From positions 17,874,026 through 17,938,025 of the forward strand of contig CM068321.1 in NCBI GenBank assembly GCA_034766995.1: a DNA stretch of 64,000 nucleotides. Direction: 5' to 3'. The number at the start of each line of letters is the position of its first letter. Within the stretch, counting starts at the first letter, position 1. The DNA is from Acanthacorydalis orientalis (Eukaryota; Arthropoda; Insecta; Megaloptera; Corydalidae). This document shows positions 29,201-40,429 of the stretch, one piece after another. The notes below the pieces were generated by a model. The model worked only from the letters and a program-made list of their open reading frames with translations. It searched no databases and was not told the DNA's origin. The translations under genes were made by a program, and so were the position numbers.

Positions 29201-30377
29201 TCATGCCATGTCTCATTATATCAAGTAATATTTTTTCACACTATAAAACAGTACAGATTTTTACAGTACTAATTTTTTCATATGTTACTTGAACGATGCC
29301 ACGCAGAAATATCATTCGCTTATACACATTTAATGTGATAATACATTTAATGAACGTTCCGGCACACGTTGTTCATTTTCCGTATGTGAACGTGAAATTA
29401 CAATGTATGTTAAATACCTATTGTTTTAATACATATTATTATTAATGTTCTAACTGGAACTGTTTCTTAATTGTTTAAAAATAAAAAAAATGGATTAGAC
29501 TATTACTCGTATTTACAATAAACATTCCTGATTGTCATCCGATATGAAATTCTAACAGTGCGTTTTGAATATTCTTTTTTATTGCTAGTGTTTATGAAAA
29601 AGAAACTAGATTGTCACAATAAAAAAATATGTATGAAAATGTAGACTTATTGCAGAATTTGGAGTATATCAAGAAATCGATAAATTAAAAAAATATAAAA
29701 TATTTAATGAATGGCAATTCGTTCGATAATTTCAATAAATGTTTAGAACAAATAACGAAAAAAAAATTCATAGTTATTTGTGATACATTTGTTCTAAGAC
29801 ATTAAATTGTTTAGATAAATCATAACATTCACAAACATGCCAGCAATCAAACTTAAGTCAGTAATAGAATACAGTCTTTATTATCAAAGTAGATTTCATG
29901 GAGTACGCGGCAGAATTTTTAATTTATTTTATCACCTCTTTTTCGAAAACAGTTCATTGAAATTTAATAACAAGAATTATTTACTGTAGAAGAACATCAC
30001 AGATTTTATTATAATAATTTTAAAAATAATCATTTACTTGACTTACATGCTTGTGACAACTAAAGCCAAAATATTAATAGATCAATTCTAATTGCAATAT
30101 ATATTTTAAAAACGAAATTTATGTTTATATTAAGACTGTTTTAAGGCAAATAAATACAAGATACAAAATCATTACAGCATATAATATTTTTTTTTATGTA
30201 AAGTTAACAAACAAAATGAATAATGAATTTTATTTTATTCATGTTTTATTTATATGTTGTAATATATAACTTTAAATCGTTTCAACACTGCAAATCTAAA
30301 CTATAATGTTTATAAATAAACAATGGCAGTTTTGTTATAATAACCTTAAGAAATCATATATTTATACAAATAAATTA

Positions 30378-30420
<43 letters not shown>

Positions 30421-30982
30421 ATTAATTTAAAATTTCGATTTAATTTCATTTTTGAAATACTCTCCTTTTAATTTAAATTATTCATTTGAAAAAATATCGT
30501 ACAAGTTTACTTTGTTTAATAATAAATCGTTTTCAATGTATTGTATTATTTTTTATTGTTCTGAGTAAACTAAATTTCAATTTCTTTGATAATTATATTA
30601 CTAATGAATCATTTTATTAAACAAAAATCAACCCAAACGTAAATGTCTGATAGGTTTATGAGTTATTTTTAAAACAATTATATGTTTTAAATGTAATTAA
30701 AGTTCATAATAAAAAAATAATTAATACTGCATGTTGCAGAACACAAAACTGTATTAAAATTTTAATAGTTCTGATTAGAGTGATAATTGTATTAGATAAG
30801 TAAATATTATAGCATGTGTTTAAAAACATTTTTAAGATTTGTTTATAGTGTTTATTATTTAATTATTTAAATTTAGTAATGTCTTTTTTTATATAGCGTG
30901 AACATAAATTAAAATGAAATTTGAATAGCCAGAATAAAATGATTTATTTTAAATAAATAAATGTATCAAAAATGGTACTCAC

Positions 30983-33900
30983 GATGTCCTTGTAGTCAAC
31001 GAATGTACGGTCGACGAACGTCTTCGAGTCGTCAATAACGGTGCTGCTCGTAACGAATTCTTTAACATCAGTCACATGTGATTCACTTGTGAACTTCTTT
31101 ATATCAGTTGTGCTAGAAGACGTGATAAATTCGCCACTGGTTATAATCACATCCTCTGGAAAATCTTCATCAGGCCGGAAGTCTTTTGGTCTTTTACGTA
31201 TATCGTCCTTCTCTGCAGGTCGCCATTTCTGTATTTCGCCCGTTGGTTTCTTATCACCTGGTTTTCGTGGTGCTTCTTCGCCGGGTCGTAGATTGTCTTT
31301 AGGACGTTTTTGATCAGGTCGTTCGCCAGGACTCCATGGTTCTTTACCAGGTCTATCGAATTCACCTTCAGGACGAAGATTGTCCTGTGGTCTTTTCTGA
31401 TCAGGTCGATCGCCAGGTTTCCATGGTTGTTTTTCAGGTCTATCGAATTCACCCTCAGGACGAAGATTGTCTTGCGGTCTCTTCTGATCAGGACGATCTC
31501 CGGGCCTCCATGGTTCTTTTCCAGGTCTATCAAACTCTCCTTCTGGACGAAGATTATCCTGTGGTCTTTTCTGATCAGGACGATCACCAGGTTTCCACGG
31601 TTCTTTTCCAGGTCTATCGAAGTCGCCTTCTGGACGAAGACTGTCCTGTGGTCTTTTTTGGTCAGGACGATCGCCAGGTCTCCACGGTTCTTTTCCAGGT
31701 CTATCGAATTGGCCTTCAGGGCGAAGGTTATCCTGCGGTCTTTTTTGATCAGGACGATCACCAGGTTTCCACGGTTCTTTTCCAGGTCTATCGAAGTCTC
31801 CTTCTGGACGAAGATTATCCTGTGGTCTTTTTTGGTCAGGGCGATCGCCAGGCCTCCAGGGTTCTTTTCCGGGTCTATCAAATTCTCCTTCAGGACGAAG
31901 ATTATCTTGCGGTCTTTTCGGATCGAAACGATCACCAGGCTTCCATGGCTCCTTTCCAGGCCTGTCGAATTCACCTTCTGGTCGGAGATTATCTTGTGGC
32001 CTTTTTTGATCAGGACGATCACCAGGCCTCCATGGTTCTTTCCCAGGTCTATCAAATTCTCCTTCAGGGCGAAGATTATCCTGCGGTCTTTTCTGATCTG
32101 GACGATCGCCAGGTTTCCATGGTTCTTTACCAGGTTTGTCTCCATCAGGACGATCACCAGGTTTCTTAGGTTCATCCAATGGCCGTAAATCACCAGGCCT
32201 TCTTTCACCAGGTTTATCTCCAGGTCTTCTTTCACCAGGTTTGTCGCCAGGTCGTCTTTCATCTGGTTTATCTCCAGGTCTTCGCGGTTCTTTATCATAT
32301 GGACGGCCATCTTCAAGATAAACAGTGCGTTCGTCAGTTATATATCTTATATCTTCCGTGGTTTTTAAATCTGTAATATATTCTTCTGAAACATCTGTGT
32401 GCGATGTTGAAAACACAGTAGTCTCTGATGGTTTTCGTCCATATCGGTCTAAAGGATAATCTTCTGGTTTATCTCCGGGCCTCCTTTTATCCGGTTTTTC
32501 TGGAGACTTTCTATCTCCAGGGCGTTGCCCCGGCTTCTTGGAATCATCATCTGGATATCTATCTCCAGGTTTACCAGTTCTATCACCTGGCTTTGTTGGT
32601 TTATCTTCTGGTCTATCACCTGGACGAGGAGCTTTACCATACGGTTTACCATCTACATAAATAATTTCGTCAGTCACATATCGAATGTCTTCAACAAATT
32701 TCGTATCACTGACAAAACTACTTCTAGAATCAACAATATCTGTACTACTGGTACTGTAAATTGTAGAAGAAATTGTATCTTGCGGCTTTCGTCCATATCT
32801 ATCGACAGGATATTTATCTTCGGGTCTATCACCAGGTTTTCCTGGTCTTCTATCTTCGGGTTTCTCACCAGGTTTACCTGGTCTTTGATCTTCTGGTCGT
32901 TCACCAGGTTTACCTGGTTTTTGATCTTCTGGTCGTTCACCTGGCTTTCCAGGTTTTTTATCATCTGGTCGTCGGCCTGGATATTTTGAATCATCTTCGG
33001 GATACCTTTTATCTTTAGGATATTTATCTTCAGGTCTTTCACCGGGTTTTTTGGAATCGTCAAGTGGTGATTTTCTGTCACCGGGTTTCTTCAGATCAGG
33101 TTTTGTTGGACTTTTATCTCCTGGTTTTTTCACTGGCTGTTCATAAGTGAATTTTCCATTCCACCCACCTTTCTCGTAATTTCTGTCGGTTGTAATGACT
33201 GTAGTTTCATCTATATATGTTATTTTTCCCCGTGGTTTCTTACTATCATCATACGGTTGTTTTTTATCTGGTTTATCGCCATCAGGACGATCTCCAGGTT
33301 TTTTATCGTAGGGACGATCTCCAGGTCTTTTATCGTCAGGACGATCTCCAGGTCTTTTATCGTCAGGACGATCTCCAGGTCTTTTATCGTCAGGCCGATC
33401 TCCAGGTCTTTTATCGTAGGGACGATCTCCAGGTCTTTTATCGTCCGGACGATCTCCAGGTCTTGTATCGTAGGGCCGATCTCCAGGTTTTTTATCGTCA
33501 GGACGATCTCCAGGTCTTGTATCGTAGGGACGATCTCCAGGTCTTTTATCGTCAGGACGATCTCCAGGTCTTTTATCGTAGGGCCGGTCTCCAGGTCTTT
33601 TATCGTCAGGCCGATCTCCAGGTCTTTTATCATCGGGCCGATCTCCAGGTCGCTGTGGTACTCTTCCTAGTCTATCCACATCTTCAGGACGAAGATTATC
33701 TGTTGGTCTTTTTTGGTCAGGTCGATCACCTGGTCTCCATGGTTCTTTACCAGGTCTATCGAATTCACCTTCAGGACGAAGATTGTCCTGCGGTCTTTTC
33801 TGATCTGGACGATCGCCTGGTCTCCATGGTTCCTTTTCAGGTCTCTCAAATTCACCTTCTGGTCGTAGATTGTCCTGCGGTCTTTTCTGTTCAGGACGAT

Positions 33901-36900
33901 CGCCAGGCCTCCACGGTTCTTTTCCTGGACGGTCGAATTCACCTTCTGGTCGTAAGTTATCTTGCGGCCGTTTCTGATCAGGTTTATCTCTCGAGTCCCA
34001 TCCTGGTTTTCCTGGTCTTCTAGTATCATCTTCTGGACGTGACCCATCTGCTGGTCGTTTTTGATCTGGTTTATCATCTGGTTGGCCTTTACCAGGCTTA
34101 CCGGGTTCTTCCTCTCGTGGACGTTCTTTGTCATATGTGATTTGTTTAATATCGGTACGTTTTGATGTATCTGTAATTTTTTTGGTATCAGTTGTAGACT
34201 TTTCGTATACAAATGTACCATCCCAATTAGAAGTACTTCTTGTTGTTGTATGTGTAACAGTTTGATCGCCTTTTTCTTTATCGATAAAGGCTTTATTTAC
34301 ATCATCTGGTTTATCTCCAGGTCTTTTCGGTTCTTTACCAAATCTCTCCAGATCATCACCAGGATGTGGTTTATCGCCCGGACGTGGTTTATCTCCTGGC
34401 CTTTTTTGATCAGGTTTATCATCAGGTTTTCGACCTGGATAACCCGGTTTGTCAACATCCTCCGGTCGCGTACGTTCAGATTTCTCACCAGGTCGTAGTT
34501 TATCGCCTGGATGGGATTTATCGTATGGGCTTATATAATCTGGTTTGTCACTAGGTTTTCGTCCTGGGTAGCCAGGCCTGCTTATGTCATCTTCCGGCCG
34601 CCTTTCCCCTGGTTTACGTCCAAGTTTTCCTGGTTCATCAGTGTCATATTCTGGGTAAGATCTATCTTTCGGTTGTTTTTGGTCAGGGCTATCTTCAGGT
34701 CTCTTGCCCGGTTGGCCTGGTCTACCAAAGTCATCTTCTTTTGGTCGTTTTTGATCAGGCCTTTCTCCTGGTCTGCGTTGTTCTGGTTTATCGTAAATTA
34801 TCTGTTTGATAGAATCTGTATGTTTCTTTGTATCTTTAGTTTCTTCGTAAGTAAATGTACCGTCCCAATTAGAAGTGCTTCTTGTAGTTGTATGTGTAAC
34901 ACTCTGTTCGTCTTTCTCATTGTCAATAAAGGATTTATTTACATCGTCTGGTTTGTCTCCCAGCTTTCTTGGTTCTTTACCACTTTTTTCTGGAGAATCG
35001 CCTGTGCGCGGTTTGTCGCCAGGTCGTGATTTATCACCTGGACGTTTTCTGTCGTCTGGACTTATTTGTTCCGGTTTATCGCCAGGTTTTCGTCCTGGTT
35101 GACTAAGTCTATCGAAAACATCTTCTGGTCTTCGCTCTCCAGGTTTACGTCCAAGTTTTCCTGGTTCATCAGAATCATACAGAGGTCGTTTTTGATCCGG
35201 TTTGTCTTCAATCCTCTTTCCTGGTTGCCCTGGTTTACCAACGTCATCGTCTTTTGGACGTTTTTGATCAGGTTTTTCGCCTGGTTTTCGTTCACCTGGT
35301 TTATCATATATTATACTTTTGATTGAATCAGTACGTTTAGATGTATCTGTAGATTTTTCATAAATAAAAGAACCATCCCAATTAGACGTACTTCTGCTAG
35401 TTGTATAAGTTACATTTTGTTCATCTTTTTCGATGTCAGTAAATGACTTGTTTAATTCATCGGGTTTATCTCCTGGTCTTCTTGGTTCTTTCATAAGTTT
35501 ATCAGGAGAATCTTCTGGACGTCTGTCATCAGGTTTATCGGTTGATTTTCTTCCTGGTTTAGGCGTGGATTCATGCAGACGCCCTGGTCGTCTTGGTTCA
35601 TCGAAATCATCTTCGGGGAATGATCCATCTTTTGGTTGTTTCGGGTCTGGTCTTTCACCAGGTTTTCGTCTAACTTTTCCATCTTCGAGGTAATCTGTTT
35701 CGTGAATTATCTGACGCATCGAATCAGTTCGTTTAGATACATCTCTAGAAGTAATTGTATCTGATTTTTCATAAACAAAAGTTCCATCCCAATTGGAAGT
35801 ATTTTTATTTGTAGTATATATTATAGTTTCTTCTCCTTCTATGATCTCTTCAGGTCTATCTCCAGGTTTACGAGGTTCTTTTCCAGGTTTATCTTTTGGA
35901 GTCGATTGATCTTGTGGTCGTTTTTCATCAGGTCTATCGCCAGGCCTACGTCCTGGTTGTCCTGACTCCCCTGGTTGACCTGGCTGTCCTGGTTGACCTG
36001 GATATCCTCGTTGTCCTGGCTGACCTGGTTGACCTGGATATCCTTGTTGCCCTGGTTGACCTGGGTGTCCTGGCTCCCCTGGTTGACCTGGTTGTCCTGG
36101 TTGACCTGGATATCCTCGTTGTCCTGGCTGTCCTGGTTGACCTGGATATCCTCGTTGACCTGGCTGACCTGGTTGACCTGGATATCCTCGTTGCCCTGGT
36201 TGGCCTGGTTGACCTGGCTGTCCTGGTCGACCGTAATAATCTTCAGGATATGATCCGTCTTGTGGCCTTTTCTGATCAATTTTATCAGTAGGCCTTCTTC
36301 CTAGCTGCCCTGGTCTCTCGAAATCGTCATCTGGATAAATTCCATCTTTCGGTCGTCTCAGGTCAGGTTTTTCTCCAGGTTTACGTCCATCTCTTCCAGG
36401 TTTATCAGATCCATCATCGGGATGGTCTTTGTCATAAAGTATCCTTTTTATAGAATCTGTACGCTTTGATGTATCTTTCGATGTTCTTGTATCAGATTTT
36501 TCATATACGAAAGTACCATCCCAATTAGAAGTACTTCGAGTCGTTGTTGTCACATCCTTCTGATCTTTCTCACGGTCAATAAATGACTTATTTATGTCAT
36601 CTTCAGGTCTATCCCCAGGTCTTCGCGGCTGTTTGCTAGAATAATCGGTATCATCCTTCGGTCTCCTTTGACCTGGTTCATCGCCTGGTGCCCATCCAAG
36701 TTTTTCCGGTCTGTCAAATTCGCCTTCAGGACGTAAATTATCTCTAGGACGTCGTTGATCGTACCTATCGCCAGGTTTCCATTCCTCTTTTTCAGGTCTA
36801 ATAAAATCACCTTCAGGTCGCAGATTATCTTGAGGTCGTCTTTGTTCCGGCCTATCACCAGGTTGCCATCCTGGTCGTCCAGGTCTGTCGTCTTCAGGAT

Positions 36901-39250
36901 GTTTTTGATCTGGTCTTTCGCCTGGTCTTCGACCATCCTTATCAGGTCTATCTGAATCATATGTTATCTGCTGCCTGCTATCGGTACGTTTGGACGTATC
37001 TTGTGACGTTTTAGAATCCGTAATCGATTTTTCATAAACAAAAGTACCATCCCAGTTTGATGTATTCCTGTCGGTTGTGTATGTGACATTATGATCTTGT
37101 TCTGTTTCGATAAACGCTTTGTTCAGTTCGTAATCTGTTTTCTTTTGAGTCGATTGTGTTATATGTGAGTCATATGTCGTATCGAACGTTTGATTTATAT
37201 TCTGTGATGTTTTTGAAATCGTCGAAGAATCTTCGACAGTAAATGTTCCGTCCCATGGAGAATCACTATAACGACCATGCACAACTGTTGTATCGTGGGG
37301 TTTTCCCGGCGCTGATGTGTCTACGGGACGTATAGATTTTTCAATTTCTTGAGACCCGTCAGCTGTTATATACGTTGTGGTCGTTTCTTCAACCGGATAC
37401 GTCCTGCCATCCCTTGTGATTGTATAAATTTTACGTATAGTGCTCGAACTACGATCAGTTCGACGATCTCGTTTCGTCTGACCAACTTCTGTACGTTTAA
37501 TTCCATCCGAAGTTATATACGTTGTAGTTATTTCTTCAGCTGGGAACTTCTTACCGTCTTTTGTGATGGTGTAAAATTCCTGTACTGTTCCACTAGTGCG
37601 ACCGGGTTGTTTAGGTTTTCCAGATCTGTCGATCTCGCGTCTAGTTACACCGTCCGTAGTGATGTATGTCACGGTTTCTTCCACAGGATATGGTTTTCCG
37701 TCTTTTATTATAGTATAATATTCTCGAACTGTTTCTGTCGGTTGACCAGGTTGGCGCGGTTTTCCAGATTGATCGACCACCTGTCGTGTCACTCCGTCTT
37801 CCGTTATATACGTGATTGTAGACGTTTCTTCGACCGGATAAGTTGTTCCATCTTTCGTGATTGTATAGAATTCTTGCACGGTTTCGTTGTCTGTATTAGA
37901 GCTCTGCACCGTTTTATGATCAGTCTTTCGCAACGTCACGCCTTCTGGTTTAGTATACATTATCGTCGATGTTTCTTCGACTGGATACCTTTTGCCGTCT
38001 TTTGTGATCGTATAGAACTCACGCACTGTTTCAGATGGATGAGACGGATCTGTCGGCTTTCCAGAATATTCGATTTCTTGTTTAGTGACTCCGTCTGACG
38101 TGACGTACGTAACAATTTCTTCGACTGGGTATGTTTTACCATCTTTCGTGATTGTATAGAATTCTCTGACCGTTTCCGTCAATTCGTTTGGTTCTAACAT
38201 ACGAACAGACTGATCTGTGTCACGTCGTGTGACACCATCGGATGTCACATACGTCGTCGTCGACGTTTCTTCAGTTGGATAAATTTTTCCATCTTTTTCC
38301 ACTGTTTGAATTCTTTTCACTGCCCCTTTACTTTGTTGTATATATTTAGGAGCAGTACCTGGTTCGCCTGTACTATATTTTAAATCATCTTCGGATACTT
38401 TCTGTGTGTATTTATATTCAGGAGCCACATTCGTGCCGCTACGAAACGAAGATTGTTCTTCGGAATCTGCGGCGTGTGAAGCACCACTCTCACTATGTTT
38501 ACTGTCGACGAGGACTCGTTTTCCGCCCACAATTTTATAAACGTAACTCGTGGCCGACGATTTCTGCATGGAAGAACTGGATTGTTTCGATGATTTACTC
38601 GACGATGTGAACGATTCGACGTTCGTCTTCGAATTCGTTTTGGCAACACGGTCATCTGATTTCATTATGGAAGACATCGTAGTATCACTCGGAGACGTTT
38701 CGTGTGGGGTCCGTCCGTTCCATACCGACTTACCGCTCGTATCGATAAACTGACCGTCCACGCTGGTCGTCATCTGTGTCACACTGCTCTCACTTGTAAT
38801 ATTTTGTGCGGTATGGTCGGACGTCGCCGTGTCCGAGGTAATAACCGTGCCGGACGAATCGTACCGCACGAAAGCGTCGTTGTGATCATCTCGAATGACA
38901 GACGTGCCTACGAGATCCCCGGAGGAATCGCTCGTCACTATATATTCAATCTGAGCAGCGTCGATTCCCGGCACATCGGACACATCTGTGATCTGTAGGC
39001 CGCTGGTAGTACGACCGGTATCGCTGATTTTTTTCACGCCGCTCGTCACGAACGACGAAGAGCTTTTCGCCGTCGTAACGAATCGTTTCGTACTTTGCGT
39101 GCTCGTACTACTAGAACTTTGTGTCACGTTACTCTTTTGACTCGTCGTCGCGATTTTGCTCGTCGTCTGCTTCGACGTCGAGTCCGTCCCGGTCTTCGAC
39201 ACAGTACCGGTCGTCTTCTTTTTCACCTGCCCGGTTTTGTTTATAGTCAT
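30983..39250 (-). CDS. Giant repetitive proline-rich SAXO-linked protein, exon 1
   Basis: Seen: an uninterrupted reading frame from an ATG at 39250 (A at -3) to a GTGAGT donor at 30982, giving 2,756 codons in phase 0. The frame runs 12 codons into the intron before a stop. There is no signal peptide or membrane segment. Approximate order by residue: 1-300 Ser/Thr/Lys-rich; 307-640 seven TITKDGKxYPVEE modules; 664-2030 eight WDGTF/WNGKF modules separated by proline-rich charged spacers; 1005-1102 collagen-like Gly-X-Y; 1750-1865 four 29-residue repeats; 1867-1993 nonapeptides; 2367-2658 ten more 29-residue repeats; then a Ser/Thr tail. Known: such polyampholyte Pro/Glu/Lys sequences are typically disordered or elastic. 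Inference: with exon 2, a cytoskeletal protein, probably microtubule-associated. An 8.3 kb first coding exon is unusually large. Composition is far more GC-rich than the flanks. The exact orthologue is not recognised. Confidence 0.92.
31270..32150 (-). repeat. Ten tandem 87 bp coding repeats (29-residue unit)
   Basis: Ten copies of a 29-residue unit ([15 protein letters not shown] followed by [14 protein letters not shown]) inside exon 1, with very high DNA identity. The residue after PW alternates Lys/Arg strictly through nine copies, and the copy nearest the C terminus has Ser. This gives a 174 bp higher-order dimer. Four more copies of the same unit lie at about 33655-34000. Confidence 0.95.
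33270..33650 (-). repeat. Nonapeptide array, about 13 copies (27 bp unit)
   Basis: Tandem RPGDRPDDK and RPGDRPYDK units in exon 1. Asp and Tyr forms alternate through most of the array, again suggesting amplification as a dimer (54 bp). The near-identical DNA produces long open frames on the opposite strand, which are artefacts. Confidence 0.95.
33655..34000 (-). repeat. Second array of the 29-residue repeat (four copies)
   Basis: Four tandem copies of the same [22 protein letters not shown] unit as the C-terminal array, directly N-terminal to the nonapeptide array. All copies carry PWR where the array is complete, so the Lys/Arg alternation of the other array is absent here. Confidence 0.9.
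35945..36235 (-). repeat. Collagen-like Gly-X-Y coding run
   Basis: About 30 consecutive triplets dominated by PGQ, with PGQRGY and PGQPGQPGE variants, encoded inside exon 1 at about residues 1005-1102. The protein has no signal peptide, so secreted collagen is unlikely. The run arose within an already proline/glycine-rich spacer. Confidence 0.9.
37330..38330 (-). repeat. Seven degenerate modules of about 47 residues (TITKDG)
   Basis: Each module reads roughly [17 protein letters not shown], then [13 protein letters not shown] and a short linker. The copies differ clearly from one another, so this array is older than the C-terminal ones. The alternating hydrophobic/polar pattern suggests short beta strands, unlike the disordered proline-rich rest. 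Confidence 0.9.
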
Positions 39251-39370
39251 GATTACGATTTAATATTAGAGCACTACACGCGCGCGTTACGAACAGCACG
39301 GAAACAGCACACACTGAAATTATAAAATAATAACTAACAAAAACTACTACACACTATTACAACAAACACT

Positions 39371-39414
39371 TCACTGAAACTGCGGCCAGCGACGCGGCTC
39401 CGGATTATTATATA
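39371..39414 (-). promoter_or_regulatory. Core promoter (TATA box and initiator) of the giant gene
   Basis: On the minus strand TATATAA lies at 39414-39408. A GCAGTTTCAGTGA segment follows at 39383-39371, offering initiator-like adenines about 33 and 39 bases downstream of the TATA box. The spacing is close to that of insect TATA/Inr promoters. The 5' UTR would be about 125-130 bases, reaching the ATG at 39250 without an intron. The start site is inferred. Confidence 0.5.
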
Positions 39415-39429
39415 GAATATGCACTGTTC

Positions 39430-39725
39430 AGAAGTCAGTCCGCGAAAGTGAAACTCACACCGGCGACGACCAATCGCTCGCGCGGTACCACTTCCTACGT
39501 GCGTGCCCCAGCAGTATTATATGGTCATATTGTTTGTTATTCATTCTACATTATGTTCATGTCTTGTGAAGGCGGCCGCTGCCTCGCTGGACCATAAGAC
39601 CATCCGTGGTGTTATGACGTCACGGCGGGTTAATCGGCCGTCGTCGCGTATGCGGTTGAATAAAGATAGTGGTTGTTCAGATTCGGTCGAGGTTCATTCT
39701 GCTTTTTTTCTGAAAAAAAGAACGA
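39430..39725. promoter_or_regulatory. GC-rich upstream region with a CRE-like palindrome
   Basis: A CpG-containing island in an AT-rich setting, directly upstream of the TATA box. It contains the perfect palindrome TGACGTCA at 39615-39622, the classic CREB/ATF site, and a GCGGCCGC at about 39573. A plus-strand frame here (77 codons from the ATG at about 39521) begins with a hydrophobic stretch, but nothing else supports it as a gene. Reading it as the proximal promoter is inference. Confidence 0.45.
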
Positions 39726-39754
39726 ATGCAGACGTTTTTATTTTTAACAGTTAA

Positions 39755-40429
39755 TGCTGATTCATTACAAGCCTACACAATTAATACAATTATTAATGTC
39801 GATGCGTCGATGTCACTGGAAATGTAACAATCACCGTTTTTATAATAATCATTTTTATATTTAATATATTAAAAAAAAAATTAACTATTGTAAATATAAA
39901 TACATGCAACAATTAATATTTAAATATATGAGTTAAAAAGAAGATTCATCGTTCACAAATAGTTTTACATCGTAAAAAATATTTCAAAATTATAAAAGAT
40001 TTAAATCTTAAATTGTAATCATTTAAAATTTATAATATTTTCATTAGTTTTCTATTTTTCTAAACTATTTAAAAAAATAAAGTTTGTATTATTATGCGTT
40101 TAAATTAAAGATGTTCTAACATTTAAGATTGTCAAATGTAAAGAATATATTTTTATAATTATTCAAACACTCATCAATGTACACTTTTGATTATAGTCTG
40201 ATTTGAAGTAATTTAAATAGGTCGAATCGTTTGAAAACCTTCAATTATTTTTATTGACAATAAGTCGTTAAATAATATATCAAATTAGATAAAATAGGGG
40301 TTTCATGTATTGATATTTTGTTATGGTAAAGTACTGTATCTTAAAATACGTTAAAAGTTTAAATTGTTATAAACAATTTGAGATTTTGTTATTCTGCAAC
40401 ATTCAATAACATGCCTTTTCACTAATATG
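39755..40429. other. Intergenic AT-rich stretch
   Basis: Between the promoter region of the giant gene and the decayed mariner. No coding signal or recognisable repeat was seen. Confidence 0.6.

Larger units (their letters stand above)
23712..30982 (-). other. Intron 1 of the giant SAXO-linked gene
   Basis: This 7.3 kb segment lies between the GTGAGT donor (30982-30977 on the minus strand) and the AG acceptor at 23713-23712. It is very AT-rich. It holds a TTAA-flanked MITE (24048-24337) and (TA)n tracts at 24879-24917, 24960-25012, 25984-26060, 26176-26231, 26441-26460 and 30390-30414. No other convincing coding segment was seen on either strand; the open frame at 28795-28980 is AT-rich and featureless. 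Confidence 0.75.

Noticed and set aside
31310..34221. Long open frames on the plus strand and in other minus frames across the giant exon
   Set aside because: They are shadows created by the tandem coding repeats; only the 2,756-codon frame gives coherent modules and joins exon 2 in phase.
39503..39754. Plus-strand frame with a hydrophobic N terminus
   Set aside because: Lies in the GC-rich promoter region, is short and has no supporting signal; noted only within the regulatory feature.
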